From assembly GCA_002102225.1 (NCBI GenBank), contig LQPB01000037.1, positions 1 to 64,000 of the forward strand: 64,000 nucleotides of DNA, in the 5' to 3' direction. The notes beneath the pieces were generated by a model. It did not search any database, had not been told where the DNA came from, and saw nothing but the letters and a program-made list of their open reading frames with translations. This document shows, piece by piece, positions 35,251 through 42,809 of the stretch. Every line of letters starts with the position of its first letter. Positions within the stretch are counted from its first letter, which is position 1. This DNA comes from Mycobacterium interjectum. GTDB taxonomy: Bacteria > Actinomycetota > Actinomycetes > Mycobacteriales > Mycobacteriaceae. The translations under genes and the position numbers were made by a program.

Positions 35251-36099
35251 ATGGCCACGACCACAACCACCACAAGCGAATACGGGTGGCGCCCGGATTC
35301 GGTCGAGTTCCTCGCCGAGGATGTCGTTCCCCGCGCGTTGATTTTGCAGACGTCCACGATCGCCGGCGACGTCGACGGCGACGCGCCGTCCGTGCACGTC
35401 CCGTACATCGTCGACGCCGGCCAGGACGGCACCGGAGCCGTGTTCAAGGCTGAAGGTGCCGACCTCGACGACGAGGAACCCACCCTCGACGAAATCGAGA
35501 TCAAGACCAAGAAGCTGACCCGGCTGGCCACCATCAGCCAGGAGCAGTTCAACAAGGCGCCCACGGCCGCGCAGGTATCCGCGTCGTTCGCACGCGACCT
35601 GGTTCGCCGCGCCGACGCCGCGTACCTCGGCGAAAACACCAGCCCGCTAATCGGGCTGCTGCACGTGTCCGGCTTCGTGGACGCCGCCGACCCAATCGGC
35701 ACCGACCTGGACCCGCTGGTGGACCTGCTCGCCGAACTCGAGGTCAACGGCGCCGAACCGACCGCGCTGATCGTGGACCCGTTCTCGTGGGCGAAAATCA
35801 AGAAACTGAAGGTCGCCGACAACTACCACCAATCGCTGCTCGGCGCCGGAACCGAGGACGCCGCCCCGCGGCTGCTCAGCCTGCCGGTGCTCAAGTCGCG
35901 GTTCATCCCGGCCAACTCGGGCATCGTGGTCGACAAGTCGCAGATCGTCTCCGCGGTCGGCCCCGTCAAGGTCGCGCAATCCGAACACGCCGCGTTCAGG
36001 TCGGACGCTGTGGTGCTGCGCGCGACTTGGCGAATCGCCTGGGGTGTACCGCGCCCCGAGCGGATCGGCCGATTCAGCGTCGTCCTGCCGGGCAGCTAA
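35251..36099 (+). CDS. HK97-fold phage major capsid protein
   Basis: A 282-aa capsid protein of the HK97/Caudoviricetes type. Seen are the low-complexity Thr N-arm, the E-loop/P-domain region (KTKKLTRLATISQEQF) and FARDLVRRADAAYL. Then come the A-domain strand pattern (IVDPFSWAKIKKLK, FIPANSGIVVDKSQIV) and the terminal ATWRIAWGVPRPERIGRF block. No fused protease or delta domain; the separate scaffold upstream replaces it. It starts at ATG 35251 after GAAAGG. It is the clearest sign of phage ancestry. Confidence 0.85.
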   Translation: MATTTTTTSEYGWRPDSVEFLAEDVVPRALILQTSTIAGDVDGDAPSVHVPYIVDAGQDGTGAVFKAEGADLDDEEPTLDEIEIKTKKLTRLATISQEQFNKAPTAAQVSASFARDLVRRADAAYLGENTSPLIGLLHVSGFVDAADPIGTDLDPLVDLLAELEVNGAEPTALIVDPFSWAKIKKLKVADNYHQSLLGAGTEDAAPRLLSLPVLKSRFIPANSGIVVDKSQIVSAVGPVKVAQSEHAAFRSDAVVLRATWRIAWGVPRPERIGRFSVVLPGS

Positions 36100-36224
36100 G
36101 CGTGGCCTGGCGCCCGCCGGCGGTCTCCTTCCTGCCGCGGTGCTGCCGGGTCGCAACCGCCGCCGGCCCCGCGTTTGGGCCTCGCACAACCAAGCGCGGG
36201 CCGGCGGCAACCCAACGGAAGGTA

Positions 36225-36434
36225 TTGGGAACGTTGGAAACTCCTGACGAGAATCGAATCCGTTCGACGGTCATAGAGCAGTTCGGATACCACTGCGCGT
36301 TTTGCGGCGAGCGCAAATGCCGCTTGAAGATGGACCGCATTAATCGCGCGAGGCCCGAGAGCGTCATCAACGCGCTGCTCATCTGCGAGCGGTGCGCCGA
36401 ACATGAGCGACCCGGCCTCTTCTATGACCGCTAG
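36225..36434 (+). CDS. Small HNH-like zinc-binding protein
   Basis: A 69-aa protein just after the capsid gene. Paired CAFC and CERC frame a MDRINRARPESVINALLI segment, the layout of a compact HNH nuclease, but the HNH His is replaced (DR rather than DH). It may be degenerate or only structural. The start is probably TTG 36225 after CGGAAGG (TTG 36234 is also possible). Phage HNH genes usually sit beside terminase; none is here. Confidence 0.5.
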   Translation: MGTLETPDENRIRSTVIEQFGYHCAFCGERKCRLKMDRINRARPESVINALLICERCAEHERPGLFYDR

Positions 36435-36767
36435 CGCGAGAGCAGGCGCAGGAGATGACGTGGCAGCAGCCGGGGGGTACCCCGTCACACGTAACCGCCG
36501 CCCCGGCCGGACTTAGCGCGTGCCAATTTGTGCAGAATCCCAAATCATTTTGACGAGACGCCAAAGGCTTTGCTAATTGAGGCGGGTGGACGGTGCGTGG
36601 TATGGCACGTACCCGCCGTCACCGGCTGATAGCGAGCGGCTGGTCGCCACGCTCGGGGCTGGACGGCCACCTATCGCGCGCGCCGCCGCGACGCAGGCAG
36701 CGATCGGATTCGTGTCCGACTCGTACCGTTCCGGTCAACTGTCGGCAGCCCCGGATACGGTTGTGTC
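36435..36767. other. Gene-free spacer with hairpin
   Basis: About 330 bases between the capsid module and the toxin-antitoxin pair with no credible gene. Contains an imperfect hairpin at 36581-36617: GGCGGGT pairs with ACCCGCC and an inner GTGC with GCAC. It may be a terminator or attenuator. GC is lower than average around 36530-36580. Confidence 0.4.
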
Positions 36768-37475
36768 ATGCTTGCCCGCATGGCGGTTACCTCGATGCTT
36801 GATCGTGAGGTCTACGTGTACGCCGAAGTCGACCGGCTTATCGGACTGCACGGCGGCACAGCAAAGCGCTGGATCAATGGCTACGAACGTGCGGGCACGG
36901 TCTACGACCCAATTCTGCGGGTGGCTCCACGCGATACCGCGTGGGTTACCTGGGGTGAATTCGTCGAGGCGCGAATGCTTGCCGAGTTCCGCGATATAAA
37001 AAAGGTTCGGACGTCGCGGCTGCGTGCCGCGATCGAGGAGCTGCGCCGAATGTTTGACCTGGAGTATCCGTTGGCCCATCTGCGACCGTACCTATCTGTC
37101 TACGATCGAGACCTGACGATCGCGGGCGGAAAAGTTGGGCTCAAAGATGAGGAACTCGTCATTCGCACGGGTCAGCAGATGCTTGGCGACGGCCAGTGGC
37201 TCGCTAAGCATTCCATCCTTGAAAGCGATGAAAACGGCGAAGCGATTATCGTTGAAATCCCCGCAGACCGAGACTTCCCCGACATCGTCATTAACCCGAT
37301 GCGATACAGCGGGCAGCCGACATTCGTTGGCCGCCGCGTGTCGCCTGTGACGATCGCCGGCATGGCGAACAGCGGTGAGCCGCACGAAGTTCTGGCCGCG
37401 GAGTACGGGCTGAGCCTTCAGCAGGTCGATCAAGCGATCGCCTATACCGAGAGGTATGGACTAGCGGCGGCATAA
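36768..37475 (+). CDS. Antitoxin-like protein: N-terminal HTH plus DUF433 domain
   Basis: A 235-aa protein. The N-terminus resembles a MerR-type HTH ([20 protein letters not shown]). The C-terminus has the DUF433/VapB-like layout ([19 protein letters not shown], then [19 protein letters not shown]). DUF433 proteins are usually antitoxins of PIN-like toxins, and the next gene is one. The start may be ATG 36768 or the in-frame ATG at 36795. Three bases separate its stop from the toxin GTG. Low GC indicates horizontal origin. Confidence 0.72.
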   Translation: MLARMAVTSMLDREVYVYAEVDRLIGLHGGTAKRWINGYERAGTVYDPILRVAPRDTAWVTWGEFVEARMLAEFRDIKKVRTSRLRAAIEELRRMFDLEYPLAHLRPYLSVYDRDLTIAGGKVGLKDEELVIRTGQQMLGDGQWLAKHSILESDENGEAIIVEIPADRDFPDIVINPMRYSGQPTFVGRRVSPVTIAGMANSGEPHEVLAAEYGLSLQQVDQAIAYTERYGLAAA

Positions 37476-37477
37476 CG

Positions 37478-37924
37478 GTGCCTGCAATAGTGACCCTCGA
37501 CGACGTGAGGTACGTCGTCGACGAGAACCTGATGGGCCTCGGCAACGGCATGGTTGCTCTGCGCCGAGATACCGCGCGATTCAGCCTTGCACCTGTCGAT
37601 GCGTTGCTGCCGGCGGGAATCCTCGACCCGGATTGGATACCGATCGTTGGGGATCGCGGCTGGGTGCTCATCACCGTCGACAGACGGCTGCGTACGAGGC
37701 CATATGAGGCGACGTTGGCAGTGCGGCACAAGCTCAAAGTGGTTCATTTACACGGCACCATTGCCAACAAGCCCCCATGGGCTCAGATGGTGCGGTTGGC
37801 CACTCGTTGGCCCAGCATCGAAAACCACGTGAACCGGTCGCCTGAGGGGCCGTGGTGGTTTTCAGTGCGCCGGGGCGGTGTCACGGAGATGCGTTTCATG
37901 CCCGGCAGCGCGGAGCGCGCCTAG
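37478..37924 (+). CDS. PIN-like domain toxin
   Basis: A 148-aa protein with a PIN-like (DUF5615/VapC-type) acidic pattern: YVVDENLMG near the N-terminus and LITVDRRLRTRP midway. The conserved Asp residues suit Mg-dependent RNA cleavage. The C-terminal PEGPWWFSVRRGGV is typical of its actinobacterial relatives. The GTG start lies two bases after the antitoxin stop. It probably stabilises the element or serves in defence. Confidence 0.72.
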   Translation: MPAIVTLDDVRYVVDENLMGLGNGMVALRRDTARFSLAPVDALLPAGILDPDWIPIVGDRGWVLITVDRRLRTRPYEATLAVRHKLKVVHLHGTIANKPPWAQMVRLATRWPSIENHVNRSPEGPWWFSVRRGGVTEMRFMPGSAERA

Positions 37925-38081
37925 CGCACTGGCCGCGTGCCGAATAAGGTTTGGTTCGGCTCCGGGCGGTCCTCGACCGGATCCAGACGCGCTGCGCTCG
38001 CCGGGCTGCGCGCCGCCGGCCGGCTGGCATCAGCCAACCTGTTCACGTCCTAGAACGTGCCCTATCCGTCAGACTGGCCAG

Positions 38082-38675
38082 ATGGGCTATCACGACGACC
38101 CGGCCAGATATGAGCAGCGGCTGAAGGCGAAACTGCAGCCGGACAGCATCCGGGCAACCTTGGCGTTCGCCGGGTTGTATCAGATGACGCACGAGATGCT
38201 GAAGCAGACGGTGCTGGACAAGGTCCGCGAGTTCTATTGTTTCGAAACGAATCTCGACGATGCCATGACCGGCGAGGAGCAAGAGCAATATCAACGCCAC
38301 GTCCTGTCGTTGGCTCCCAACCGATTCGAAGCGTCGTTGATTTGGCTTGTCCAAAGCAAGGCGATTACACAGGTGCAGGCGGATCGGCTAGACGCCATCT
38401 ACGATCACCGTCACTCGCTCGCGCACGAGCTGGTGAAGTACATCGTCGACCCGGATACCGACCCGGATGTGGCCCTCCTCGTTGAAGCGATCGAGACCTT
38501 GAAGGACCTGCACCGCTTTTGGATTGATATAGAAATCAGTAGCGGAGGCTTCTTTTTTCCCGACGGAGCTGATGTTGGTGAGTTCGATGCGGAGGACGTC
38601 GAGCCACTTTCGCTGATGGTGCTACAGCAATGCCTCGATGCCTACCTCGGCGGATTGCCGACCCCCGATTCATAG
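38082..38675 (+). CDS. HEPN-like helical protein
   Basis: A 197-aa, mostly helical protein. Residues 107-118 (YDHRHSLAHELV) contain R110-x4-H115, the HEPN ribonuclease signature, in the expected helix. HEPN RNases are frequent in toxin-antitoxin and anti-phage systems. No MNT-type nucleotidyltransferase partner is adjacent; the opposite-strand gene at 38670 overlaps its end by six bases. Length and motif position fit, but the domain call is by eye. Confidence 0.55.
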   Translation: MGYHDDPARYEQRLKAKLQPDSIRATLAFAGLYQMTHEMLKQTVLDKVREFYCFETNLDDAMTGEEQEQYQRHVLSLAPNRFEASLIWLVQSKAITQVQADRLDAIYDHRHSLAHELVKYIVDPDTDPDVALLVEAIETLKDLHRFWIDIEISSGGFFFPDGADVGEFDAEDVEPLSLMVLQQCLDAYLGGLPTPDS

Positions 38676-39122
38676 GCCGCGATCGCGTGCTTTGAGTTCT
38701 ACGAAGACGTCGACCATGAGCGGTAGCCGGAAGCGCCCCGTCCGGTTGTCGGCCACCATGACCACGACCAGCGCCGGGTTCGAGCCCGTACTGCCGGCGC
38801 TGGTCACCACTGATGCGTACTCCTTAGGCAGCTCCTCGCTGCGGTGCTCGACTAGATATGCCTGATCGGCGTCGTCGATGTGACTCCACCACCACTCGAG
38901 CTGGTCGCGTTGGTCTGCGATTCTCGCTGCTTCGGCGGGAACGAGGGTCCACCGCGTTGAGGAGATCTGCGACATCCAATAGGTGCCCACGACACCGGGC
39001 CGGCTTAGGAATTGATCCACCAGCCGCGGCGGCAGTGCGCCGTAAGGGTCGCGCAGCAGGTGCACCTTGTCGTCCATGCTCAGGCGGTGAAACCACGTGA
39101 GCGAATTGTGGTCGTCGGTCAT
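38670..39122 (-). CDS. Element protein of unknown function
   Basis: A 150-aa acidic protein, not recognised. Trp-rich helices (WFHRLSMDDKVHLL, EWWWSHIDD) are followed by a beta-rich end (ALVVVMVADNRTGRFRLPLM). ATG 39122 fits better than the longer frame to 39179. It is convergent with the HEPN-like gene and may be its antitoxin or an independent cargo gene. Confidence 0.5.
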   Translation of the reverse strand: MTDDHNSLTWFHRLSMDDKVHLLRDPYGALPPRLVDQFLSRPGVVGTYWMSQISSTRWTLVPAEAARIADQRDQLEWWWSHIDDADQAYLVEHRSEELPKEYASVVTSAGSTGSNPALVVVMVADNRTGRFRLPLMVDVFVELKARDRGL

Positions 39123-39232
39123 GCTGGCAACGCTAGCCGGGGTGGACGACAAGCCCGCCCCGGCTGCAGCGACCTTCATTGAGTTCGCATAGAAAACGCC
39201 CGTGGGCCGTGGATGGCGGCAGCACCGCCTGC

Positions 39233-40321
39233 CTATGTCCCCGGCACGGTGGGAGCAGGAGTGGCCGGCGGCGGCTGGAGGTTGATGTTTCCGGTGGCCA
39301 GCGGCTCCACGATGCCGAACAGCACCTGTTCCTCACACCGCTGCATCCGCTTACTGAGGTCCAGCCCCTTCATCAACGCCGAAGACCGGGCCGCCCACTC
39401 GGTCACGTCGGGAAGGCTGCTCGCCGCCTCGCCGATTTCAAGGTGCCGCTGCACTTCCCGGACGCCCCAGCCGGGCGGCGCTTCCACCTCGATGAACGGC
39501 AGTGGCTCGGACTCGTCGACCGGCACGGCCCTGGGCGGCTGAGGCATAAAATCCCGGGTCATCTTGAGTGGCGGCCGGACGCCGATACGCACGCGGTCAA
39601 TGTGTGGGGCAATGGCATGCCCATAGCGGTGGCGGTCGATGCGGGCGAGTTCGTCCAGCCACCACAACGCGTTTGACAGGTGGTCGGGCTTCGCGTTGAA
39701 CGGCTGCACGTGCCGCAGCAGGTCGAATGTCTCGTCAGACACCGCCTGGAGGCGGCCGCGGTGCCTCGGGTCGTCGAACTTGGCTGGATCGTCGAACGTT
39801 GGAAACATCAGCCCGCGTTCGGCCGGCGGCGGGTTCTGCCCGGAGTCGCGGACAGCGAGGTGGTAGAGGATGCCGTCGAGGGCGGCGCGTAGTTCGTACA
39901 GCCACTCGCCGAACAGGGTCGACAACCGGGTGGGCATCGGTTCGAGGGTGCGGAGGACGAGGGTCCACGTGTTGGGGGTGCCAGCGGGTTCGACGGCGAA
40001 CCGGCGCGGTACGCGGTCGATGTACTCGCCCCACAGTTCGCCGATCTGGCGCCGTATCTCGGCCGCGCGGATCACACGGTCGCGGCATGTCTCGACGGCG
40101 CGATTGCTGGTATCCCATCGGATATCGACGTCGACATCGTCGGGGTGGCTGTCGAGGACCGTGGCGATCAGCGACTCGGCGTCGTGTTCGAGGTTGTCGA
40201 GGTTCTCGCACTCGCCGGTGACTTCGGCGACGCCGTTGGCGCCGTCGAGTTCGGGGACGCGGAGGAGGTAGTGGCCTGGGCCCTCGGGGCTGACGTTGAC
40301 GCGGTAGCGGTGGGTGCTCAC
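39233..40321 (-). CDS. Two-part protein: HicB-like N-terminus and 'LRSALDHL/DKHR'-type helical domain
   Basis: A 362-aa protein. The first ~70 residues (YRVNVSPEGPGHYLLRVPEL...HDAESLIATVLD) resemble a HicB/partial RNase-H-like antitoxin fold. The rest matches a widespread uncharacterised helical family by LYELRAALDGILYHL and LDELARIDRHR. The start is GTG 40321; TTG 40330 is the alternative. Likely cargo; function unknown. Confidence 0.55.
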   Translation of the reverse strand: MSTHRYRVNVSPEGPGHYLLRVPELDGANGVAEVTGECENLDNLEHDAESLIATVLDSHPDDVDVDIRWDTSNRAVETCRDRVIRAAEIRRQIGELWGEYIDRVPRRFAVEPAGTPNTWTLVLRTLEPMPTRLSTLFGEWLYELRAALDGILYHLAVRDSGQNPPPAERGLMFPTFDDPAKFDDPRHRGRLQAVSDETFDLLRHVQPFNAKPDHLSNALWWLDELARIDRHRYGHAIAPHIDRVRIGVRPPLKMTRDFMPQPPRAVPVDESEPLPFIEVEAPPGWGVREVQRHLEIGEAASSLPDVTEWAARSSALMKGLDLSKRMQRCEEQVLFGIVEPLATGNINLQPPPATPAPTVPGT

Positions 40322-40350
40322 GCTAACCAATTTTGCTCCCCCGAAGCGCG

Positions 40351-40382
40351 GCAGCCGCAACCCCTTTGCGGGTTGCGGCTGC
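40351..40382. terminator. Strong 13-bp hairpin
   Basis: GCAGCCGCAACCC (40351-40363) pairs perfectly with GGGTTGCGGCTGC (40370-40382) around a 6-base loop. It lies between the minus-strand gene ending at 40455 and the start of the gene at 40321. No U-tract follows, as often in mycobacteria. It would end minus-strand transcription or block read-through from attR. Confidence 0.6.
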
Positions 40383-40454
40383 CCTGATCCTCAAGCGGGG
40401 GAAGGTCAGTCGTCGACACGCCAGCCGGTGACCAACAGCGCCCACCCGCGCGAC

Positions 40455-40718
40455 TTACAGCGCACGCCCAGCGGGGCGGCATTCTTCGGCCGCGTCGATC
40501 TCGGCGTCGAGGTGGTCGAGGATGCCGGCGCAGCCGCCGGCCGCGGCTGCGATCTCGACGGTCAGGGCGGCGCACCGTGCCGCGGCCAGCGTTCCCTCGT
40601 CGAGGTCAGGGATGGCGCGGCCCACGCAGCGCAGCGCGTGCCGCAGATGTTGCAGGGCGTGCGTGAGCGCGGTGTGCGCATCGGGCGTGGTGGTATCGGG
40701 GGTGGTTGGTGCGGCCAT
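40455..40718 (-). CDS. Small Ala-rich helical element protein
   Basis: An 87-aa protein with a Thr/Pro-rich start and long helices containing regularly spaced His, Leu and Cys (HTALTHALQHLRHALRC). ATG 40718 is preceded by CGGAAGGAA. Last gene inside the element next to attR. Unknown function. Confidence 0.5.
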   Translation of the reverse strand: MAAPTTPDTTTPDAHTALTHALQHLRHALRCVGRAIPDLDEGTLAAARCAALTVEIAAAAGGCAGILDHLDAEIDAAEECRPAGRAL

Positions 40719-40829
40719 GGGCGGGTTCCTTCCGTGTGGCGGGCGAAAACTCGCCCGATAACTGATGCCACAACGCCCCGCCGCCACCTGCAAACACCTA
40801 GGTCAGAACAACGCTAAACGGGTCGGCAC

Positions 40830-40853
40830 CCCGAAGATGCCGGGCGAGCCGAA
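40830..40853 (+). repeat. attR core repeat
   Basis: Identical to 30920-30943. The bases after it continue in frame as the native C-terminus of primPolC and end at a TGA at 40895-40897. It is therefore the stranded 3' fragment of the target gene. Confidence 0.85.
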
Positions 40854-40920
40854 ACGCGTGCAGCCGAGCAAGGACACGGACCGCAAGCGGACCTGAGCCG
40901 TGTGCTGACGCCCGCGCGGC

Positions 40921-41361
40921 TCATCCGTTCAACAATGACTCGGGAGTTTCCCACCGCAGGCCGTCGAATCGTCCAAAGTCGCTGTCGTAACTAACTATTC
41001 GTGCGCGGTGCTCGATCGCCAAAGCGGCCAGGTGGGCGTCGTTGACGAGATTGCCGCCCGCGCCGACCCGCGAAAGCAGTCCGAACAGCACGTCGCCGTG
41101 TCGCGGCGTAGGCGTCACGATGACGGAGGCTGGCGCGTTACACCAGTCGACCACCTGGGCCATTGCCGCGTCGGGGGTCAAGGGCGACGGGAAAAGGCCA
41201 TGCCGAGTCGTCAAGCGGACGAATGCGAGCAACGGCACCCAGGCCAGGCCGACGGTGTCGCCGCCGGACAGTGCGCCGTCGAGCCAGCGACGTGAGGTCT
41301 CGTGGTGGTCTGCGGCCGTGTTGACGGCGTACAGCAGCACGTTGGCGTCGACGATCCTCAT
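40921..41361 (-). CDS. vapC: PIN domain toxin VapC
   Basis: A 146-aa PIN-domain ribonuclease. Acidic residues in MRIVDANVLLYAV (first Asp), then VNDAHLAALA and SYDSDFGRF, complete the four-acid metal site. It overlaps vapB by four bases (ATGA). It is chromosomal, immediately right of attR, and not part of the element by the repeat boundaries. Confidence 0.88.
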   Translation of the reverse strand: MRIVDANVLLYAVNTAADHHETSRRWLDGALSGGDTVGLAWVPLLAFVRLTTRHGLFPSPLTPDAAMAQVVDWCNAPASVIVTPTPRHGDVLFGLLSRVGAGGNLVNDAHLAALAIEHRARIVSYDSDFGRFDGLRWETPESLLNG

Positions 41362-41612
41362 GCTCGGCGGCGCTGTCGCCGGATCAGTTCTTCGTCCTCG
41401 AGTTCGCCGGCGATCTGCAGGGCGCGGTCCAGGTTCACCGACGGCACACCCAAATCAGCTGTACGCGTTTCGAAAGCCGCGGGCGCCGGTCGCCGTTGCG
41501 CACCCTGCCGGATGGCGTCATTCAGCGCCTGCTTGAACGATATTTGGCGTTCCTGCATCAGGCGTCTGATGACGACGAGCGTGTCGTCGTCCAGCGTCAC
41601 CGTGGTCCGCAT
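41358..41612 (-). CDS. vapB: Ribbon-helix-helix antitoxin VapB
   Basis: An 84-aa antitoxin. The N-terminus MRTTVTLDDDTLVVIRRLM is a ribbon-helix-helix DNA-binding strand and helix. The C-terminal tail should wrap the toxin. It lies upstream of vapC with overlapping frames, and probably represses its own promoter just upstream of 41612. Confidence 0.85.
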   Translation of the reverse strand: MRTTVTLDDDTLVVIRRLMQERQISFKQALNDAIRQGAQRRPAPAAFETRTADLGVPSVNLDRALQIAGELEDEELIRRQRRRA

Positions 41613-41644
41613 GGTGACAGCATAGCTTCAGACAAACTGATGTC

Positions 41645-42000
41645 ATGCTGTCACCGATGATCTCCCGGGAATTCTCCAGCTCAAGGGTTCCTCAACGGCC
41701 GCCGCATCGGCCCGATCGGCATGTCCGAGGAGAAGGACGAGGCGACGATGGCCGAAGAGCAGGCCATGGTCCACGCCGGTCAGCACGCGGACGGTGTCGA
41801 GGACGGCGAGGGCGTGCCGCCCCAGGTGACCGCCACGCCCGGCATGCCGGTGCGCAAGGCCGTCGAGCGTCGCCGCGCTCGCGTGCGCGAGATGTTGCAC
41901 ACACTTCCGCCGAAGGCTGCAGCAGGCCATCCTGGACGACTTGGGGCCGATACCGCATCGGTTAGCGCAGCGGCCGCTGAGCGCTCGGTACGGAAGGTGA
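41645..42000 (+). pseudogene. Decayed conserved gene with frameshift
   Basis: One frame reads GFLNGRRIGPIGMSEEKDEA through VREMLHTLPPK. Meaningful sequence then continues in another frame as RRLQQAILDDLGPIPHRLAQ to a TGA at 41998. No single frame covers both. This looks like a real small gene broken near 41910. The family is not recognised. Confidence 0.35.
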
Positions 42001-42014
42001 CTCGCGCCCGGCGG

Positions 42015-42809
42015 CTACGCCGGCGAGGGCTGCGGCCGCGATGCGCGGCCGGCCAATAGCCCGATCAGCGCCGCCGCCAGCCCGGTAACGGTCGCCGCCA
42101 CCGACGACCCCGACAACACGAAATACCCGAAGGCGGATCCGCCGATGAGCAAGGCGACGCGAATGGGCGTCCAGGCGGCCCTCGACGGCAGCAGGTGGGA
42201 CAGGCCGATGCCCAGCAGCAACGCCACCACGTGGCCGACAGCGGTGAAGTCCAACCCCCAAGCCGCCATCAGTGCGATCCCGAGCCACCACCCGACCCAC
42301 GCCGGTCGCCAGCGCGACGGGAGGGATGCCGTCAGCGCGCCGAGCACACAGACGGCGCCGTAGCTGACGCCCACGTCGCTGGCTCGTGCGATCGAGAACG
42401 GCAGCCAGCCCACCTCGATCGCGACGACCAGCCCGACCGCGACGAGCAGCGTGGCACCGATGTGGCCGACCGCAAAAGTGATGACCAAACCTCTACCACG
42501 CCAGAGCAATTCGCCCAGGGCCAGCAAGCAGACCAGCCACGGCAGCCAGAGGTAGACTTCACCGCCATCGTCGACGAACGCGCTGCCGACCAACGTGGTG
42601 AGGCGCCCGTGGGCCAGGTTGTGCAGGTTGGTGCTCGTCCGGCTGACGGCGACGTCGCGCGCGTGCGGACCGAGCGCCTTCAACATGATTGAGATCGCGG
42701 CCAGCGCGACGGCGTAGGCCGCCGTGATGCGCACCGATGCCGCGCGGGACAACGTCCGCGCGACCCAGCTCCCGGCGCTCTCGCGAACAGCTATGGCAGC
42801 CATCGTCAT
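42015..42809 (-). CDS. Rhomboid-like multi-pass membrane protein
   Basis: A 264-aa protein with six or more hydrophobic helices. A GVSYG segment and a later GHVVALLLGIG helix resemble the Ser and His helices of rhomboids, but the canonical GxSG is only partly matched. It may be an inactive rhomboid-like protein. The ATG at 42809 overlaps the decarboxylase stop, so the two are one operon. Confidence 0.65.
   Translation of the reverse strand: MTMAAIAVRESAGSWVARTLSRAASVRITAAYAVALAAISIMLKALGPHARDVAVSRTSTNLHNLAHGRLTTLVGSAFVDDGGEVYLWLPWLVCLLALGELLWRGRGLVITFAVGHIGATLLVAVGLVVAIEVGWLPFSIARASDVGVSYGAVCVLGALTASLPSRWRPAWVGWWLGIALMAAWGLDFTAVGHVVALLLGIGLSHLLPSRAAWTPIRVALLIGGSAFGYFVLSGSSVAATVTGLAAALIGLLAGRASRPQPSPA

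Larger units (their letters stand above)
30920..40853. mobile_element. Integrated phage-satellite-like element (~9.9 kb)
   Basis: Bounded by 24-bp perfect direct repeats (30920-30943 and 40830-40853). The left one is in the 3' end of primPolC and the right one leads into the displaced native 3' end. Content from left to right: tyrosine integrase, replication-initiator-like protein, small proteins, scaffold-like and HK97-type capsid proteins, HNH-like protein, TA pair, HEPN-like protein, unknown minus-strand genes. No portal, terminase, tail, holin or lysin is visible. Parts have visibly lower GC and longer spacers than the chromosome. Confidence 0.85.

Noticed and set aside
36577..36999. Open frame in the spacer before the DUF433 gene
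   Set aside because: Overlaps the antitoxin in another frame, has no ribosome site and no recognisable protein character.
40921..41612. vapBC as part of the mobile element
   Set aside because: It lies outside the right repeat, beyond the stranded native 3' end of primPolC, so it is chromosomal.
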